Assembly (NCBI GenBank): GCA_023456105.1
Contig: JAEYAO010000066.1
Coordinates: 16,147 to 80,146, forward strand
Direction: 5' to 3'
From: Pseudomonadota bacterium
GTDB taxonomy: Bacteria; Pseudomonadota; Alphaproteobacteria; Caulobacterales; Caulobacteraceae
Length of the DNA: 64,000 nt
Of the stretch, positions 1 to 7,336 are shown piece by piece. The position numbers and the translations under genes were made by a program. Position 1 is the stretch's first letter, and each line of letters opens with the position of its first letter. Under the pieces are notes generated by a model. That model searched no databases and was not told the origin of the DNA. It saw nothing but the letters and a program-made list of their open reading frames with translations.

Positions 1-308
1 GCGAGACGGACTATTCCGGCTATCCGGATTGTCGGCACGAGACGATGCAGGCGATGGCCCGGGCGCTGTCGCTGGGGCTGGACAAGCCTGTCGCCATCGA
101 AACGCCGCTGATGTGGCTGACGAAGGCGCAGACCTGGGCGCTGGCCGACCGGATCGGCGGCAAGGCGCTGGTCGAGCTTATCGTCGAGGACAGCCACACC
201 TGCTACCTGGGCGACCGCACGCACCGGCGCGCCTGGGGTTACGGCTGCGGCGAGTGCCCGGCCTGCGAGCTGCGCGCGGCCGGCTATTCGGAATGGGCGT
301 CGGCGTGA
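1..308 (+). CDS. queC: 7-cyano-7-deazaguanine synthase QueC (C-terminal part; 5' end outside window)
   Basis: This is the last ~101 residues of QueC, which converts 7-carboxy-7-deazaguanine to preQ0 using ATP and ammonia in queuosine biosynthesis in the cytoplasm. The frame is open from base 3, so the N-terminal PP-loop ATP-binding half lies upstream of the window. The visible part carries the zinc-binding cysteine cluster typical of the family: one Cys in HTCYLGD, then three in GCGECPAC. Its stop lies 16 bases inside queE, and queE in turn overlaps queD, so the three are almost certainly one translationally coupled queuosine operon. Partial only because of the window edge; no sign of damage. 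Confidence 0.93.
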   Translation, partial: ETDYSGYPDCRHETMQAMARALSLGLDKPVAIETPLMWLTKAQTWALADRIGGKALVELIVEDSHTCYLGDRTHRRAWGYGCGECPACELRAAGYSEWASA

Positions 309-940
309 CCTATTCGGCCAAGGAAGTGTTCCTGACGGTGCAGGGCGAGGGCGGGCAGGCGGGGCGGCCGGCCGTGTTCCTGCGTTTCGCCGGCTGCAAC
401 CTGTGGAGCGGGCGCGAGCAGGACCGGGCGGGGGCCGTCTGCACCTTCTGCGATACCGACTTCGTAGGCGTGGACGGCGACGGGGGCGGCAAGTTCGCCA
501 CGGCTGACGGTCTGGCCGACCATGTCGCGTCCAAGTGGCGGGGCAGGGAGGGCGATCCCCGGCTGGTGGTCTGCACGGGAGGCGAGCCGCTGCTGCAGCT
601 GGACGGGCCGCTGATCGATGCGCTGCACGCGCGCGGCTTCGAGATCGCCATCGAGTCCAACGGCACGCTGGAGGCGCCCGACGGGATCGACTGGATCTGC
701 GTCAGCCCGAAGGCGTCGGCGCCGGTGGTGCAGACGCGCGGCCAGGAGCTGAAACTGGTCTATCCCCAGGCACAGGCCATGCCCGAGCGGTTCGAGCATC
801 TGCCGTTCGAGCGCTTCTGGCTGCAGCCCATGGACGGGCCGGACCAGGCGGCCAACACCGCCGCCGCGCTCGAATACTGCCTGACCCATCCCCAGTGGCG
901 CCTCAGCGTCCAGACCCACAAGTACATCGGCGTGCGTTGA
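293..940 (+). CDS. queE: 7-carboxy-7-deazaguanine synthase QueE (radical SAM)
   Basis: A 215-residue radical SAM enzyme that contracts 6-carboxy-tetrahydropterin to 7-carboxy-7-deazaguanine, the step between QueD and QueC. The N-terminal QGEG and GRPAVF motifs are typical. The cluster cysteines are C35, C50 and C53, giving CX14CX2C instead of the radical SAM norm CX3CX2C; this expanded motif is known for one branch of proteobacterial QueE. The TGGEP SAM-contact motif follows. I chose ATG 293 because homologs begin just before the xxKExFLTxQGEG segment; longer in-frame starts would read through the queC sequence. It overlaps queC by 16 bases and queD by one base. Confidence 0.93.
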   Translation: MGVGVTYSAKEVFLTVQGEGGQAGRPAVFLRFAGCNLWSGREQDRAGAVCTFCDTDFVGVDGDGGGKFATADGLADHVASKWRGREGDPRLVVCTGGEPLLQLDGPLIDALHARGFEIAIESNGTLEAPDGIDWICVSPKASAPVVQTRGQELKLVYPQAQAMPERFEHLPFERFWLQPMDGPDQAANTAAALEYCLTHPQWRLSVQTHKYIGVR

Positions 941-1308
941 TGCCCTTTTTCGAGATCACCAAACAGGCGACGTTCGACGCCGCGCATCACTTTCCGGACG
1001 AGCCGGAAGGCAGCATCTATCGGCGGCTGCACGGCCATTCCTTCACCGTCGAGGCCACGGTGCGCTCGGAGACTCTGGACGCCGAGCACGCCTGGGTGGC
1101 GGACCTGGGGGCGCTGGATCGGGCGCTCAGGGCGGCGGCCGAAGAGCTGGATCACGGCCTGCTGAACGAGCATCCGGGGCTGGAGCTGCCAAGCCTGGAG
1201 AACCTCTGCCTCTGGTTCGTGCGCCGGCTGCAGCCGGCCTGGCCGGGGCTGGCGCGCATCCAGGTGGCGCGGCCGACCATCAACGAGCGGTGCGTGCTGA
1301 CGCTGTGA
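940..1308 (+). CDS. queD: 6-carboxytetrahydropterin synthase QueD-like
   Basis: A 122-residue protein of the 6-pyruvoyltetrahydropterin synthase/QueD fold, expected to convert dihydroneopterin triphosphate to 6-carboxytetrahydropterin. Zinc-ligand histidines are visible as H16 (in FDAAHHF) and H31/H33 (in LHGHSF). The start ATG shares its A with the queE TGA (TGATG), so translation is coupled. The Cys that normally sits four residues before the HGH motif and acts as catalytic base is a Tyr here (Y27). From memory, several alphaproteobacterial QueD proteins share this, but I cannot confirm it. Context with queC and queE strongly supports the assignment; only the chemistry of the missing Cys is uncertain. 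Confidence 0.88.
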   Translation: MPFFEITKQATFDAAHHFPDEPEGSIYRRLHGHSFTVEATVRSETLDAEHAWVADLGALDRALRAAAEELDHGLLNEHPGLELPSLENLCLWFVRRLQPAWPGLARIQVARPTINERCVLTL

Positions 1309-1781
1309 GGGTGCGGCCCTACCTGCCCACGGACGCCGAGCCGCTCAGCCGCCTCTACGCACGGTCGATCCAGGCGCATGCGGCGAGCGACTATTCGCAT
1401 GAACAGCGCGCCGCCTGGGCGCGCCTGGCGCCGTCCGCCGAGCGGCTGGAGGCGCTGATGGCGGACGGGCGTCGGCGCTTCGTCGCCGTTGAGGGCGAGA
1501 CGGTCGTCGGCTTCCTCGATCTGGAGGCGAACGGCCACATCCACCTTCTTTACAAGGCTCCTGAAGCCGAGCGGGGCGTGGCCGCAAGCCTGCTCCAGGC
1601 CGCCGAGGGCGCCTGCGCGCGCGAAGGCGTCTCGCGTCTGTTCGCCGAAGCGAGCGAGCCCGCGCGGCGCTTCCTAGAGCGACATGGCTTCACCACTCTT
1701 CAGCGTCGCGACCTGGAGGTGGAGGGCGTCGCCATCCACAACTACGCCGTCGAAAAGCGGCTCGAGGGGAAGGACGTTTAG
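1305..1781 (+). CDS. GNAT family N-acetyltransferase
   Basis: A GNAT-fold acetyltransferase of about 158 residues. It opens with a typical VRPYLPTDAEPLSRLYARS first strand and helix, has a central FVAVEGETVVGFLDLE beta segment, and ends with a FLERHGFTTLQRRD motif. Acetyl donor is presumably acetyl-CoA; the substrate cannot be told. The GTG at 1305 overlaps the queD stop (GTGA), which places the gene at the end of the queuosine operon. A GTG at 1290 is also in frame but would add five residues of queD sequence. A role in queuosine metabolism is not implied; the linkage may be only operonic. Confidence 0.82.
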   Translation: MRVRPYLPTDAEPLSRLYARSIQAHAASDYSHEQRAAWARLAPSAERLEALMADGRRRFVAVEGETVVGFLDLEANGHIHLLYKAPEAERGVAASLLQAAEGACAREGVSRLFAEASEPARRFLERHGFTTLQRRDLEVEGVAIHNYAVEKRLEGKDV

Positions 1782-1804
1782 GCGCGGTCGAGCAGGGAAC
1801 GGCG

Positions 1805-2080
1805 TCAGCAGCGCTTGCCCTGGCGTTGACGCTGCTCGCAGCGGCGCTGCTCGCGTTCCCATTCGCGCTGTTCGCGTTCGCGGCGCAGCCGGGTTTCCTC
1901 GTCCGAGGTGGTGACGGCGTCGACGCCCGCGCCGACCACCGAGCCGGCGGCCTTGGCCGTGCCGCCGACCACGGCCGCCGTGCCTCCGACGACCGCGCCC
2001 ACGAGACAGCCCTGAAGCATCAGGGCCGATCCGAGGACAAGCGCCAGGGCGGCGGCGCGGCGAGGCAGGCGAGCGGTCAT
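1805..2080 (-). CDS. Small lipoprotein with Gly/Val-rich core and Arg/Gln-rich tail
   Basis: A 91-residue predicted lipoprotein. A signal sequence of about 24 residues ends in the lipobox LMLQGC, followed by a Gly/Ala/Val-rich stretch (about residues 26-55) and a strongly charged Arg/Glu/Gln-rich C terminus ending in Cys. Many Caulobacterales genomes carry small lipoproteins of this build; I do not recognise a named family. It lies downstream of the GH65 gene on the same strand, about 75 bases away. The function is unknown. The C-terminal charged repeats could bind peptidoglycan or polyanions, but that is speculation. Confidence 0.7.
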   Translation of the reverse strand: MTARLPRRAAALALVLGSALMLQGCLVGAVVGGTAAVVGGTAKAAGSVVGAGVDAVTTSDEETRLRREREQREWEREQRRCEQRQRQGKRC

Positions 2081-2155
2081 GGCGGCGTCTCCGGGTGACG
2101 GATGCAGCCTGCCCGCATAATGGTGAACGGAGGCTGACTTCGGGCGAACGCGGTC

Positions 2156-4252
2156 CTACAGCGGCGTCAGTTCGGCCCGGTCGGCGCCGTGGACCGCTCG
2201 CAGACGCCACTCCCGGCCATGGATGTGGAGCACATCGACCTCGATGGCCTCCCATCCCCGCGGCAGGACCACGGGGCGCACGGGCCAGCGTTCGGGCGGG
2301 CCGTCGTCGATCCGCAGCGCCGGCAGTCCAAACAGGAGGCCGGTCAGGAAACCGCCCGTATTGGCCACGAACGGCCCGGCCGCCGGCCCCTCCATCTTGT
2401 CGAGCCGATACTCCAGCGTCTGTTCGAAGCGGCCGTGCATGTAGGCGCCGTAGCCCTCGTGCATCAGCTTCAGCGACAGGTCGCGGTCACCGAGCCAGGC
2501 CGCCCACGTCCCGTAAAGCGCCGCCAGCATGGGGGAGCCAACATAGTCCTCCCACTGATCCAGATAGAAGCGAAGGGTCGCTTCTTGTGTCTGGGGATCC
2601 AACGGCGACCAGTAGGGAAAGATCGCCATCAGCGGAGAGGGGGTGGCGCCCTTCTCCTCGCCCCTGCGGTAGCCGATGTGGGAGGCGATGGCGCCGTCCG
2701 CGCGGATCGGCGGGCTGATGGCGTCGGCGGCTTCGAGCCATGCGGAAGGCGCGGGCAGATCCAGCCGTTCGGCCGCGCCCTGCGCCGCCTGCAGCATCAG
2801 CCGGCCGCTCATCAGGGTCAGGGCGTCGTCGTCCACCGTGGTCTCGCGCTCGGCCGGGCCGCCGATGTCGCGCAGATGGCGGGAGCCGTCAGGATCGGTT
2901 TCTAGCCGGGCGGTCAGCCAGTCGGCCACGCCCGAGAGCACCGGCCAGGCCTGGTCGCGCAGGAAGCGGCCGTCGCCCGTCGCCTTGGCGTGGAAGTCGA
3001 AGGCGCGCGCGACATGCATGTTGATGTGCAACTCGCGAAAGAGGGCGTCGCCGCCGCCGGGCGTCGCCTCCTGTCCCGACGAAGGCGCGGCCTCCCACGG
3101 GAACTGAAGCCCGGGAAGTCCCATCAGCCGGGCGTTGTCTCGGGCGGCGTTGAGCCCACGGGTGCGGAAATCCAGCAGGGCCCTGGCCGCTCCCGGCTGC
3201 ACGACGCTCAGCACCGGCGTGGCGAAGGCGTCGATGTCCCACATCACATGCCCGAAATAGTAGTGGTAGTCCGGCCAGGCCGCGAGGCCGAAGATCGAGG
3301 TGGAGGAGGGCGAGGACGGGTGGGTCGAAGCGTTCAGGTAGAACAGGGCGGCGTCGGCCAGAGCCTGCCAGCGGACATCGGCGCCGACCAGGCGGATGCG
3401 GCTGCGCCACAGGCGGGCCCAGCATCGCCGGTTGTCGGCGCGCAGGCGTTCGAAGCCCAGATGCTTCGCCTGCGCGCACAGGCGCGTGGCGTGGAGGTGC
3501 GGCTGGGCGTGCAGTTGGCTGGGAACAAGAGCGACGATCTGCGTCAGGACCACCGAGCGGCCGGCGTCGATGGACAGCGCGTATTCCGTCATCAGCGGGC
3601 CGGTGCGGTTCCACTGGTCGACGGACCGTTCGGCGCCTTCAGGCGCTTGGGTGAGGTAGGCGACGCCGCAGCGCGACAGATCGCCGTCGCCCGCCCACAG
3701 CAGAGCGCCGTCGCAGACGGGGGTTGCTTCTCCCGGCGTGTCGGTGAGCCGCTGCACCAGGCGGCCCCGCGCCCAATGCGGATCGATGCGAGCGCGCCAG
3801 CTCAGACGACATGCGGCGGAGGCGGTGACGCGCAGCTGCTGGCAGACAAGGGCGGGCTGGTCGCGCGAGCAGAAGGTCAGAATTTCGACATCGAGCCTGA
3901 CATCGCCGGCGGTGTAGGTGATCCGGGTGGTCAGCTCGCCGCTTTCGAAATCCAGAGCCTGATCGACAGGCTGGAAGCCGGACGGATTGTCGCTGAGCCA
4001 GACGCCGTCGACGCCGAGATCGCCGGCCAGCGGGTAGGGAGCGGGGCACAGGCCCTCGACGAGGCGTTCGGGGTGCTCGCCCGAGAACCCGGAGACGATG
4101 CACATGCCGGCTTCCAGCGGGTTCTCGCGCACCCGAAGCCCGATCATGCCGTTGGACAGGTAGGCGGGAAGGTCGGAGCCGCGTGGACCAACGGCCGGCG
4201 GCGGGCTGATGGGGCGATGGGGATCGGCGGGCGGCATGCCGGATGAAATCAC
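2156..4252 (-). CDS. GH65-like glycoside hydrolase/phosphorylase
   Basis: A 698-residue protein resembling the glycoside hydrolase 65 superfamily (kojibiose/trehalose phosphorylases, acid trehalase, glucosylgalactosylhydroxylysine glucosidase). The N-terminal third is the beta-sandwich type (YLSNGMIGLRV, then a GFSGEHP segment). The (alpha/alpha)6 barrel carries the substrate-binding stretch HVMWDIDAFATPVL, where GH65 enzymes have H..WDTE. The general-acid region reads GPAE with Glu468, where the family has GPDE, followed by a VDDDALT segment like the usual VDNNAYT. No signal peptide is evident, so it is probably cytoplasmic. Hydrolase versus phosphorylase, and the sugar acted on, cannot be decided by eye. 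It follows mnmA by 33 bases. Confidence 0.8.
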   Translation of the reverse strand: MISSGMPPADPHRPISPPPAVGPRGSDLPAYLSNGMIGLRVRENPLEAGMCIVSGFSGEHPERLVEGLCPAPYPLAGDLGVDGVWLSDNPSGFQPVDQALDFESGELTTRITYTAGDVRLDVEILTFCSRDQPALVCQQLRVTASAACRLSWRARIDPHWARGRLVQRLTDTPGEATPVCDGALLWAGDGDLSRCGVAYLTQAPEGAERSVDQWNRTGPLMTEYALSIDAGRSVVLTQIVALVPSQLHAQPHLHATRLCAQAKHLGFERLRADNRRCWARLWRSRIRLVGADVRWQALADAALFYLNASTHPSSPSSTSIFGLAAWPDYHYYFGHVMWDIDAFATPVLSVVQPGAARALLDFRTRGLNAARDNARLMGLPGLQFPWEAAPSSGQEATPGGGDALFRELHINMHVARAFDFHAKATGDGRFLRDQAWPVLSGVADWLTARLETDPDGSRHLRDIGGPAERETTVDDDALTLMSGRLMLQAAQGAAERLDLPAPSAWLEAADAISPPIRADGAIASHIGYRRGEEKGATPSPLMAIFPYWSPLDPQTQEATLRFYLDQWEDYVGSPMLAALYGTWAAWLGDRDLSLKLMHEGYGAYMHGRFEQTLEYRLDKMEGPAAGPFVANTGGFLTGLLFGLPALRIDDGPPERWPVRPVVLPRGWEAIEVDVLHIHGREWRLRAVHGADRAELTPL

Positions 4253-4285
4253 AGGCCGGCGACGCGGTTCCGCCCCGGCCAGCCG

Positions 4286-5512
4286 TCAGTCGGCAACCGC
4301 GCTCGTCGTCGTGATGAAGCCGCCGCCCAGCAGGCGGTCGGGATCGGCCGGGTCGTAGAGGGCGCAGGCCTGGCCCGGCGCGACGCCTTCCTCGCCTTCG
4401 TCGAACACGACCGACACCGCGCCGTTCATGAGCGACAGGCGTGCGGGCGAGGGTTGGCGGGTCGAGCGTACGCGCGCGAGGACCGGCAGGCCGACGCCGG
4501 CTGCGGCCGCGATGGAGGGCTGGTCGCCCAGCCAGTTTGTCTCCTCGAGCGTGAGGCTGGCGGTCAGCAGGGCCTCGCGCGGGCCGACCACGACGCGCCG
4601 CGCCTCGGGCTCCAGCCGCACCACGAACAGGGGTTCGCCCACGGCGACGTTCAGACCCCGGCGCTGGCCAATGGTGTAGTCGGTGATGCCGCCGTGACGG
4701 CCGAGCACGCGGCCGTCCATGTGCACGATCTCGCCGCCCTCGCGCCCCTGCGGCCGCAGCCGGTCGATCAGGGTGCGGTAGTCGCCGGAGGGGACGAAGC
4801 AGATGTCCTGGCTGTCCGGCTTGGCGGCGATCCGCAGGCCGAGTTCTGCCGCGACGCCCCGCACCTGGGGCTTCTCCAGATCGGCCAGGGGAAAGCGCAG
4901 ATAGTCCAGCTGATCCGGCGTGGTGGCGAACAGGAAGTAGGACTGGTCGCGGGAGTGGTCGATCGCCTTGCGCATCTGGCTGCGGCCCTCCGGACCCACG
5001 GCGCGCCGGACATAGTGGCCGGTGGCCATGGCCTCGGCGCCCAGATCGCGCGCGACGTCCAGCAGATCCCTGAACTTCACCGTCTGATTGCAGCGGATGC
5101 AGGGAACCGGCGTCTGGCCTTTCAGATAGCTGTCGGCGAACTGGTCGATGACGGCGTCGCGGAAGCGGCTTTCGTAATCCAGCACATAGTGGGGGATGCC
5201 GATGGTTTCGGCCGCCAGACGGGCGTCGTGGATGTCCTGACCGGCGCAGCAGGCGCCCTTCTTCTTCAGCGCCGCGCCGTGGTCATAGAGCTGCAGCGTG
5301 ACGCCGACGACGTCGTAGCCGGCCTTGTGCAGCAGGGCGGCGACCACGGTGGAGTCCACGCCGCCCGACATGGCGGCGACCACGCGGCTGCCGAGCGGCA
5401 GGCCCACCGCCGCGCGCGCCTGTTCGATCGCCGTGTCCATGTCGGCCCGAGAGGACATGGGGGCTATGGTCGGCACGGGGCAAAGCGGCTCTGCGAGCGT
5501 CATGGCCGCCAT
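4286..5512 (-). CDS. mnmA: tRNA-specific 2-thiouridylase MnmA
   Basis: A 408-residue MnmA that installs the 2-thio group on wobble U34 of Lys, Glu and Gln tRNAs using ATP and a relayed persulfide. The PP-loop ATP site SGGVDS is at about residues 49-54. The catalytic cysteines are visible in the PVPCIRCNQ and [11 protein letters not shown] motifs. The C-terminal beta-barrel region ([19 protein letters not shown]) is complete. The N terminus is longer than in E. coli; ATGs at 5458 and 5440 could be the true start. Transcription continues toward the GH65 gene 33 bases downstream. Confidence 0.95.
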   Translation of the reverse strand: MAAMTLAEPLCPVPTIAPMSSRADMDTAIEQARAAVGLPLGSRVVAAMSGGVDSTVVAALLHKAGYDVVGVTLQLYDHGAALKKKGACCAGQDIHDARLAAETIGIPHYVLDYESRFRDAVIDQFADSYLKGQTPVPCIRCNQTVKFRDLLDVARDLGAEAMATGHYVRRAVGPEGRSQMRKAIDHSRDQSYFLFATTPDQLDYLRFPLADLEKPQVRGVAAELGLRIAAKPDSQDICFVPSGDYRTLIDRLRPQGREGGEIVHMDGRVLGRHGGITDYTIGQRRGLNVAVGEPLFVVRLEPEARRVVVGPREALLTASLTLEETNWLGDQPSIAAAAGVGLPVLARVRSTRQPSPARLSLMNGAVSVVFDEGEEGVAPGQACALYDPADPDRLLGGGFITTTSAVAD

Positions 5513-5522
5513 ATAGGCCGAT

Positions 5523-5548
5523 CGCCGGCGGTTTTCGAGCCGCCGGCG
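5523..5548 (-). terminator. Strong stem-loop between the SDR gene and mnmA
   Basis: A perfect 9-bp stem (CGCCGGCGG / CCGCCGGCG) encloses an 8-base loop, in the 47-base gap between the stop of the minus-strand SDR gene and the mnmA start. There is no clear U tract after it on the minus strand, so it may be a weak terminator or a transcript-end stabiliser rather than a classic intrinsic terminator. Confidence 0.45.
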
Positions 5549-5559
5549 TCCACGGCCGT

Positions 5560-6306
5560 TTAGCGCGCGCCGTTCAGCGTGTTGAACACCTCGGCGTACT
5601 GGCCGCGGCTCTCCGCGCCCGACAGGAACTTAACCCGCTCGACCAGCACCTCGTCACGCCCGGCTTCGAACAGGGCGAGGCTTTCGGCGGTGAAGTCCGC
5701 CAGGGGCATGGAGTTGGGGTCCTCGGCATGGCCGGGCATCAGGTCGGTGGCGACGGCGGGCGGGGCCCATTCGATCACGCGGACGTTGGTGTCCTTCAGT
5801 TGATGGCGCAGCGACTGGCTCCAGGAATGGATCGCCGCCTTGGTGGCGCTGTAGGTCGGGGTGGCCGCAAGCGGCACGAACGCCAGACCCGAAGACACCG
5901 TGACGATGCTGGCCGAGGGCTTGGTCATGAGATGCGGCAGCAGGGCGGCCGTCAGGCGGATCGGTCCCAGGAGGTTGGCGGCGATCGTGTCTTCCACCAC
6001 GCCGAGGTCGAAGGCGCCGGCCGACACGTCCTCGGTCTTCATGATCCCGGCGTTGTGAACCACGGCGTTCAGGTCGGGATGGGCGGCGATGATCCGCTCG
6101 GCAAAAGCGGTGATGTCGGCGGCGTCGGCGACGTCGAGGACCGCATAGGCCATGCCGGGGTTGGCGGCGGCGACCTCGGCCAGGGCGGCCTCGCGGCGGC
6201 CGGCGATGATGACCTTTGCGCCTCGGGCGTGAACCGCCTCTGCGAAGGCCCGGCCGATGCCGGAGCCGCCGCCGGTGATCAGGATGGTGTCTTCAGCGAT
6301 GTTCAT
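5560..6306 (-). CDS. DltE-like short-chain dehydrogenase/reductase
   Basis: A 248-residue classical SDR, an NAD(P)-dependent oxidoreductase of unknown substrate. The nucleotide-binding GGGSGIG motif sits at residues 12-18, the NAG structural motif in HNAGI, and the catalytic pair in YSATK with a preceding Ser in the VTVSSG strand. The sequence style ([21 protein letters not shown]) resembles DltE/YdfG-type SDRs. A good ribosome site (AGGAGG) precedes the ATG. The gene is transcribed divergently from an HxlR-family regulator, a frequent arrangement in which the regulator represses the neighbouring oxidoreductase in response to electrophiles, quinones or aldehydes. That regulatory link is inferred from position. 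Confidence 0.88.
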   Translation of the reverse strand: MNIAEDTILITGGGSGIGRAFAEAVHARGAKVIIAGRREAALAEVAAANPGMAYAVLDVADAADITAFAERIIAAHPDLNAVVHNAGIMKTEDVSAGAFDLGVVEDTIAANLLGPIRLTAALLPHLMTKPSASIVTVSSGLAFVPLAATPTYSATKAAIHSWSQSLRHQLKDTNVRVIEWAPPAVATDLMPGHAEDPNSMPLADFTAESLALFEAGRDEVLVERVKFLSGAESRGQYAEVFNTLNGAR

Positions 6307-6388
6307 GGTGCGCCTCCTGCGGCTTGCCTGCGATCTCGGAGGAGATAGAAGAGGCGCTGGCGATCAGAAAGCAGGCACCGGATCGTGA

Positions 6389-6398
6389 GGTACTTACC
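6389..6398. promoter_or_regulatory. Candidate HxlR operator (GGTACTTACC)
   Basis: A short palindrome with arms GGTA/TACC separated by two bases sits 13 bases before the HxlR regulator ATG, in the divergent region shared with the SDR gene. HxlR-family winged-helix dimers often bind GTAC-containing palindromes at such positions. Assignment rests on the pattern and location only. Confidence 0.4.
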
Positions 6399-6410
6399 AA
6401 AAGGGAAGAA

Positions 6411-6821
6411 ATGGCGATGACGGCCCTTCAGCCTGTGCGCGCACTCGAATATCCGCCGGTCGATCCTCGCGTCGAGGCGCTGGTCAACGAGGTGATCGGG
6501 CGGGTCGCGGACAAATGGACCATGATCGTTCTGGACGTCCTGGCCGAGAACGGGGAGCTGCGCTTCACCCGCATCGCCGCCCTGTCCGGCGGCGTCAGCC
6601 AGAAGATGCTGACCCAGACGCTGCGTCAGATGGAGCGCGACGGGCTGGTGGTGCGCACCGTTCACGCGGTGATCCCGCCCAAGGTCGAGTATCGCCTGAC
6701 CGACCTGGGCTTCAGCCTGGCCGAGGCCTTTTGCGGGGTATGGACCTGGGCCGAGACGCATCTCGACCGCATCGAGGCCGCCCGGCAGGCGTTCGACGCC
6801 GCGCGAGCGAGCGCCCGCTGA
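6411..6821 (+). CDS. HxlR family winged helix-turn-helix transcriptional regulator
   Basis: A regulator of about 136 residues with the HxlR/MarR-like fold. Diagnostic segments are the DKWTMIVLDVLAENGELRFT core, the GGVSQKMLTQTLRQMERDGLV recognition helix region, and the RTVHAVIPPKVEYRLTDLG wing. I chose ATG 6411, with AAGGGAAG just upstream; ATG 6417 (MTALQP) has better spacing to that sequence and is equally likely. The longer reading frame from 6324 would place the presumed operator inside the coding region and has no clear ribosome site. Divergent from an SDR, it probably controls that gene and itself. The usual redox Cys of quinone/aldehyde-sensing family members is not obvious. Confidence 0.88.
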   Translation: MAMTALQPVRALEYPPVDPRVEALVNEVIGRVADKWTMIVLDVLAENGELRFTRIAALSGGVSQKMLTQTLRQMERDGLVVRTVHAVIPPKVEYRLTDLGFSLAEAFCGVWTWAETHLDRIEAARQAFDAARASAR

Positions 6822-6860
6822 GAAACGAAAACGGCCGCCTCCCTCACCGGAAGCGGCCGT
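6822..6860 (-). terminator. Intrinsic terminator of sciP
   Basis: On the minus strand, downstream of the sciP stop, a perfect 8-bp stem (ACGGCCGC / GCGGCCGT, at 6831-6838 and 6853-6860) is followed by the T-rich run TTTTCGTTTC. This is a good rho-independent terminator for sciP and separates it from the convergent HxlR gene. Confidence 0.75.
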
Positions 6861-6882
6861 GTGATCGATGGCGCTGGGCCGT

Positions 6883-7167
6883 TTAGGAGCGGTAGCTCTG
6901 GATCCGCGTGGTGCGCAGGCCCTGCATGCCCCATTTGTCGATGGCCTTCTGCCAGGCGACGAATTCCTCGGCCGTGAGGCGGTAACGCGAGAGGGCGTCC
7001 TCCAGGCTGATCAGGCCCCCGCGCACGGCGGCGACCACCTCGGCCTTGCGTCGGATGACCCATCGGTCCGTGTTGGCCGGAGGCAGGTCGGCAAGGGTCA
7101 GGGCCGAGCCCGTCGGTCCCACCACGTATTGTTCGCCTTTGCTGTTCAGGCGTCGCTCTTGCAACAT
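6883..7167 (-). CDS. sciP: CtrA inhibitor SciP (DUF1153 family)
   Basis: A 94-residue DUF1153 protein matching SciP, the small helix-turn-helix protein that binds CtrA at promoters and blocks transcription of CtrA-activated genes in Caulobacter. The hallmark segments are all present: VGPTGSALTLADLPP, DRWVIRRKAEVVAAVRGGL, ALSRYRLTAEEFVAWQ and LRTTRIQSYR. The length equals that of the family. It lies just downstream of flgE on the same strand but has a 169-base upstream gap with a CtrA-like box, so it probably has its own promoter. Proximity to flagellar genes fits its role in cell-cycle timing of flagellar and chemotaxis genes. Confidence 0.94.
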   Translation of the reverse strand: MLQERRLNSKGEQYVVGPTGSALTLADLPPANTDRWVIRRKAEVVAAVRGGLISLEDALSRYRLTAEEFVAWQKAIDKWGMQGLRTTRIQSYRS

Positions 7168-7218
7168 GGGCTTATGCCTCTTCCACCACCGTACTGCGGT
7201 GAAGGTAGGACCTCGCGG

Positions 7219-7233
7219 CTAAAGGCCGTTTAA
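7219..7233 (-). promoter_or_regulatory. CtrA-like binding site upstream of sciP
   Basis: On the minus strand the site reads TTAA, seven bases, TTAG, one mismatch from the CtrA consensus core TTAA-N7-TTAA. It is about 52-66 bases upstream of the sciP start. A CcrM-type GANTC site (GATTC) lies further up at 7303-7307. In Caulobacter, sciP is a known CtrA-regulated gene; that this box is used is inference. Confidence 0.55.
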
Positions 7234-7336
7234 GCGGCGTGGTGAAGGAAGGAATAATCCGTCCCCGCACGTTAACGTCCGCGAAGTCCCTTTTTGAGCA
7301 ACGATTCATTTAGACTAACGATGACTTAGCGAAAGA

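Noticed and set aside
2990..4246. 418-residue plus-strand frame opposite the GH65 gene
   Set aside because: Antisense shadow, Gly/Ala/Val/Asp-rich, without family features.
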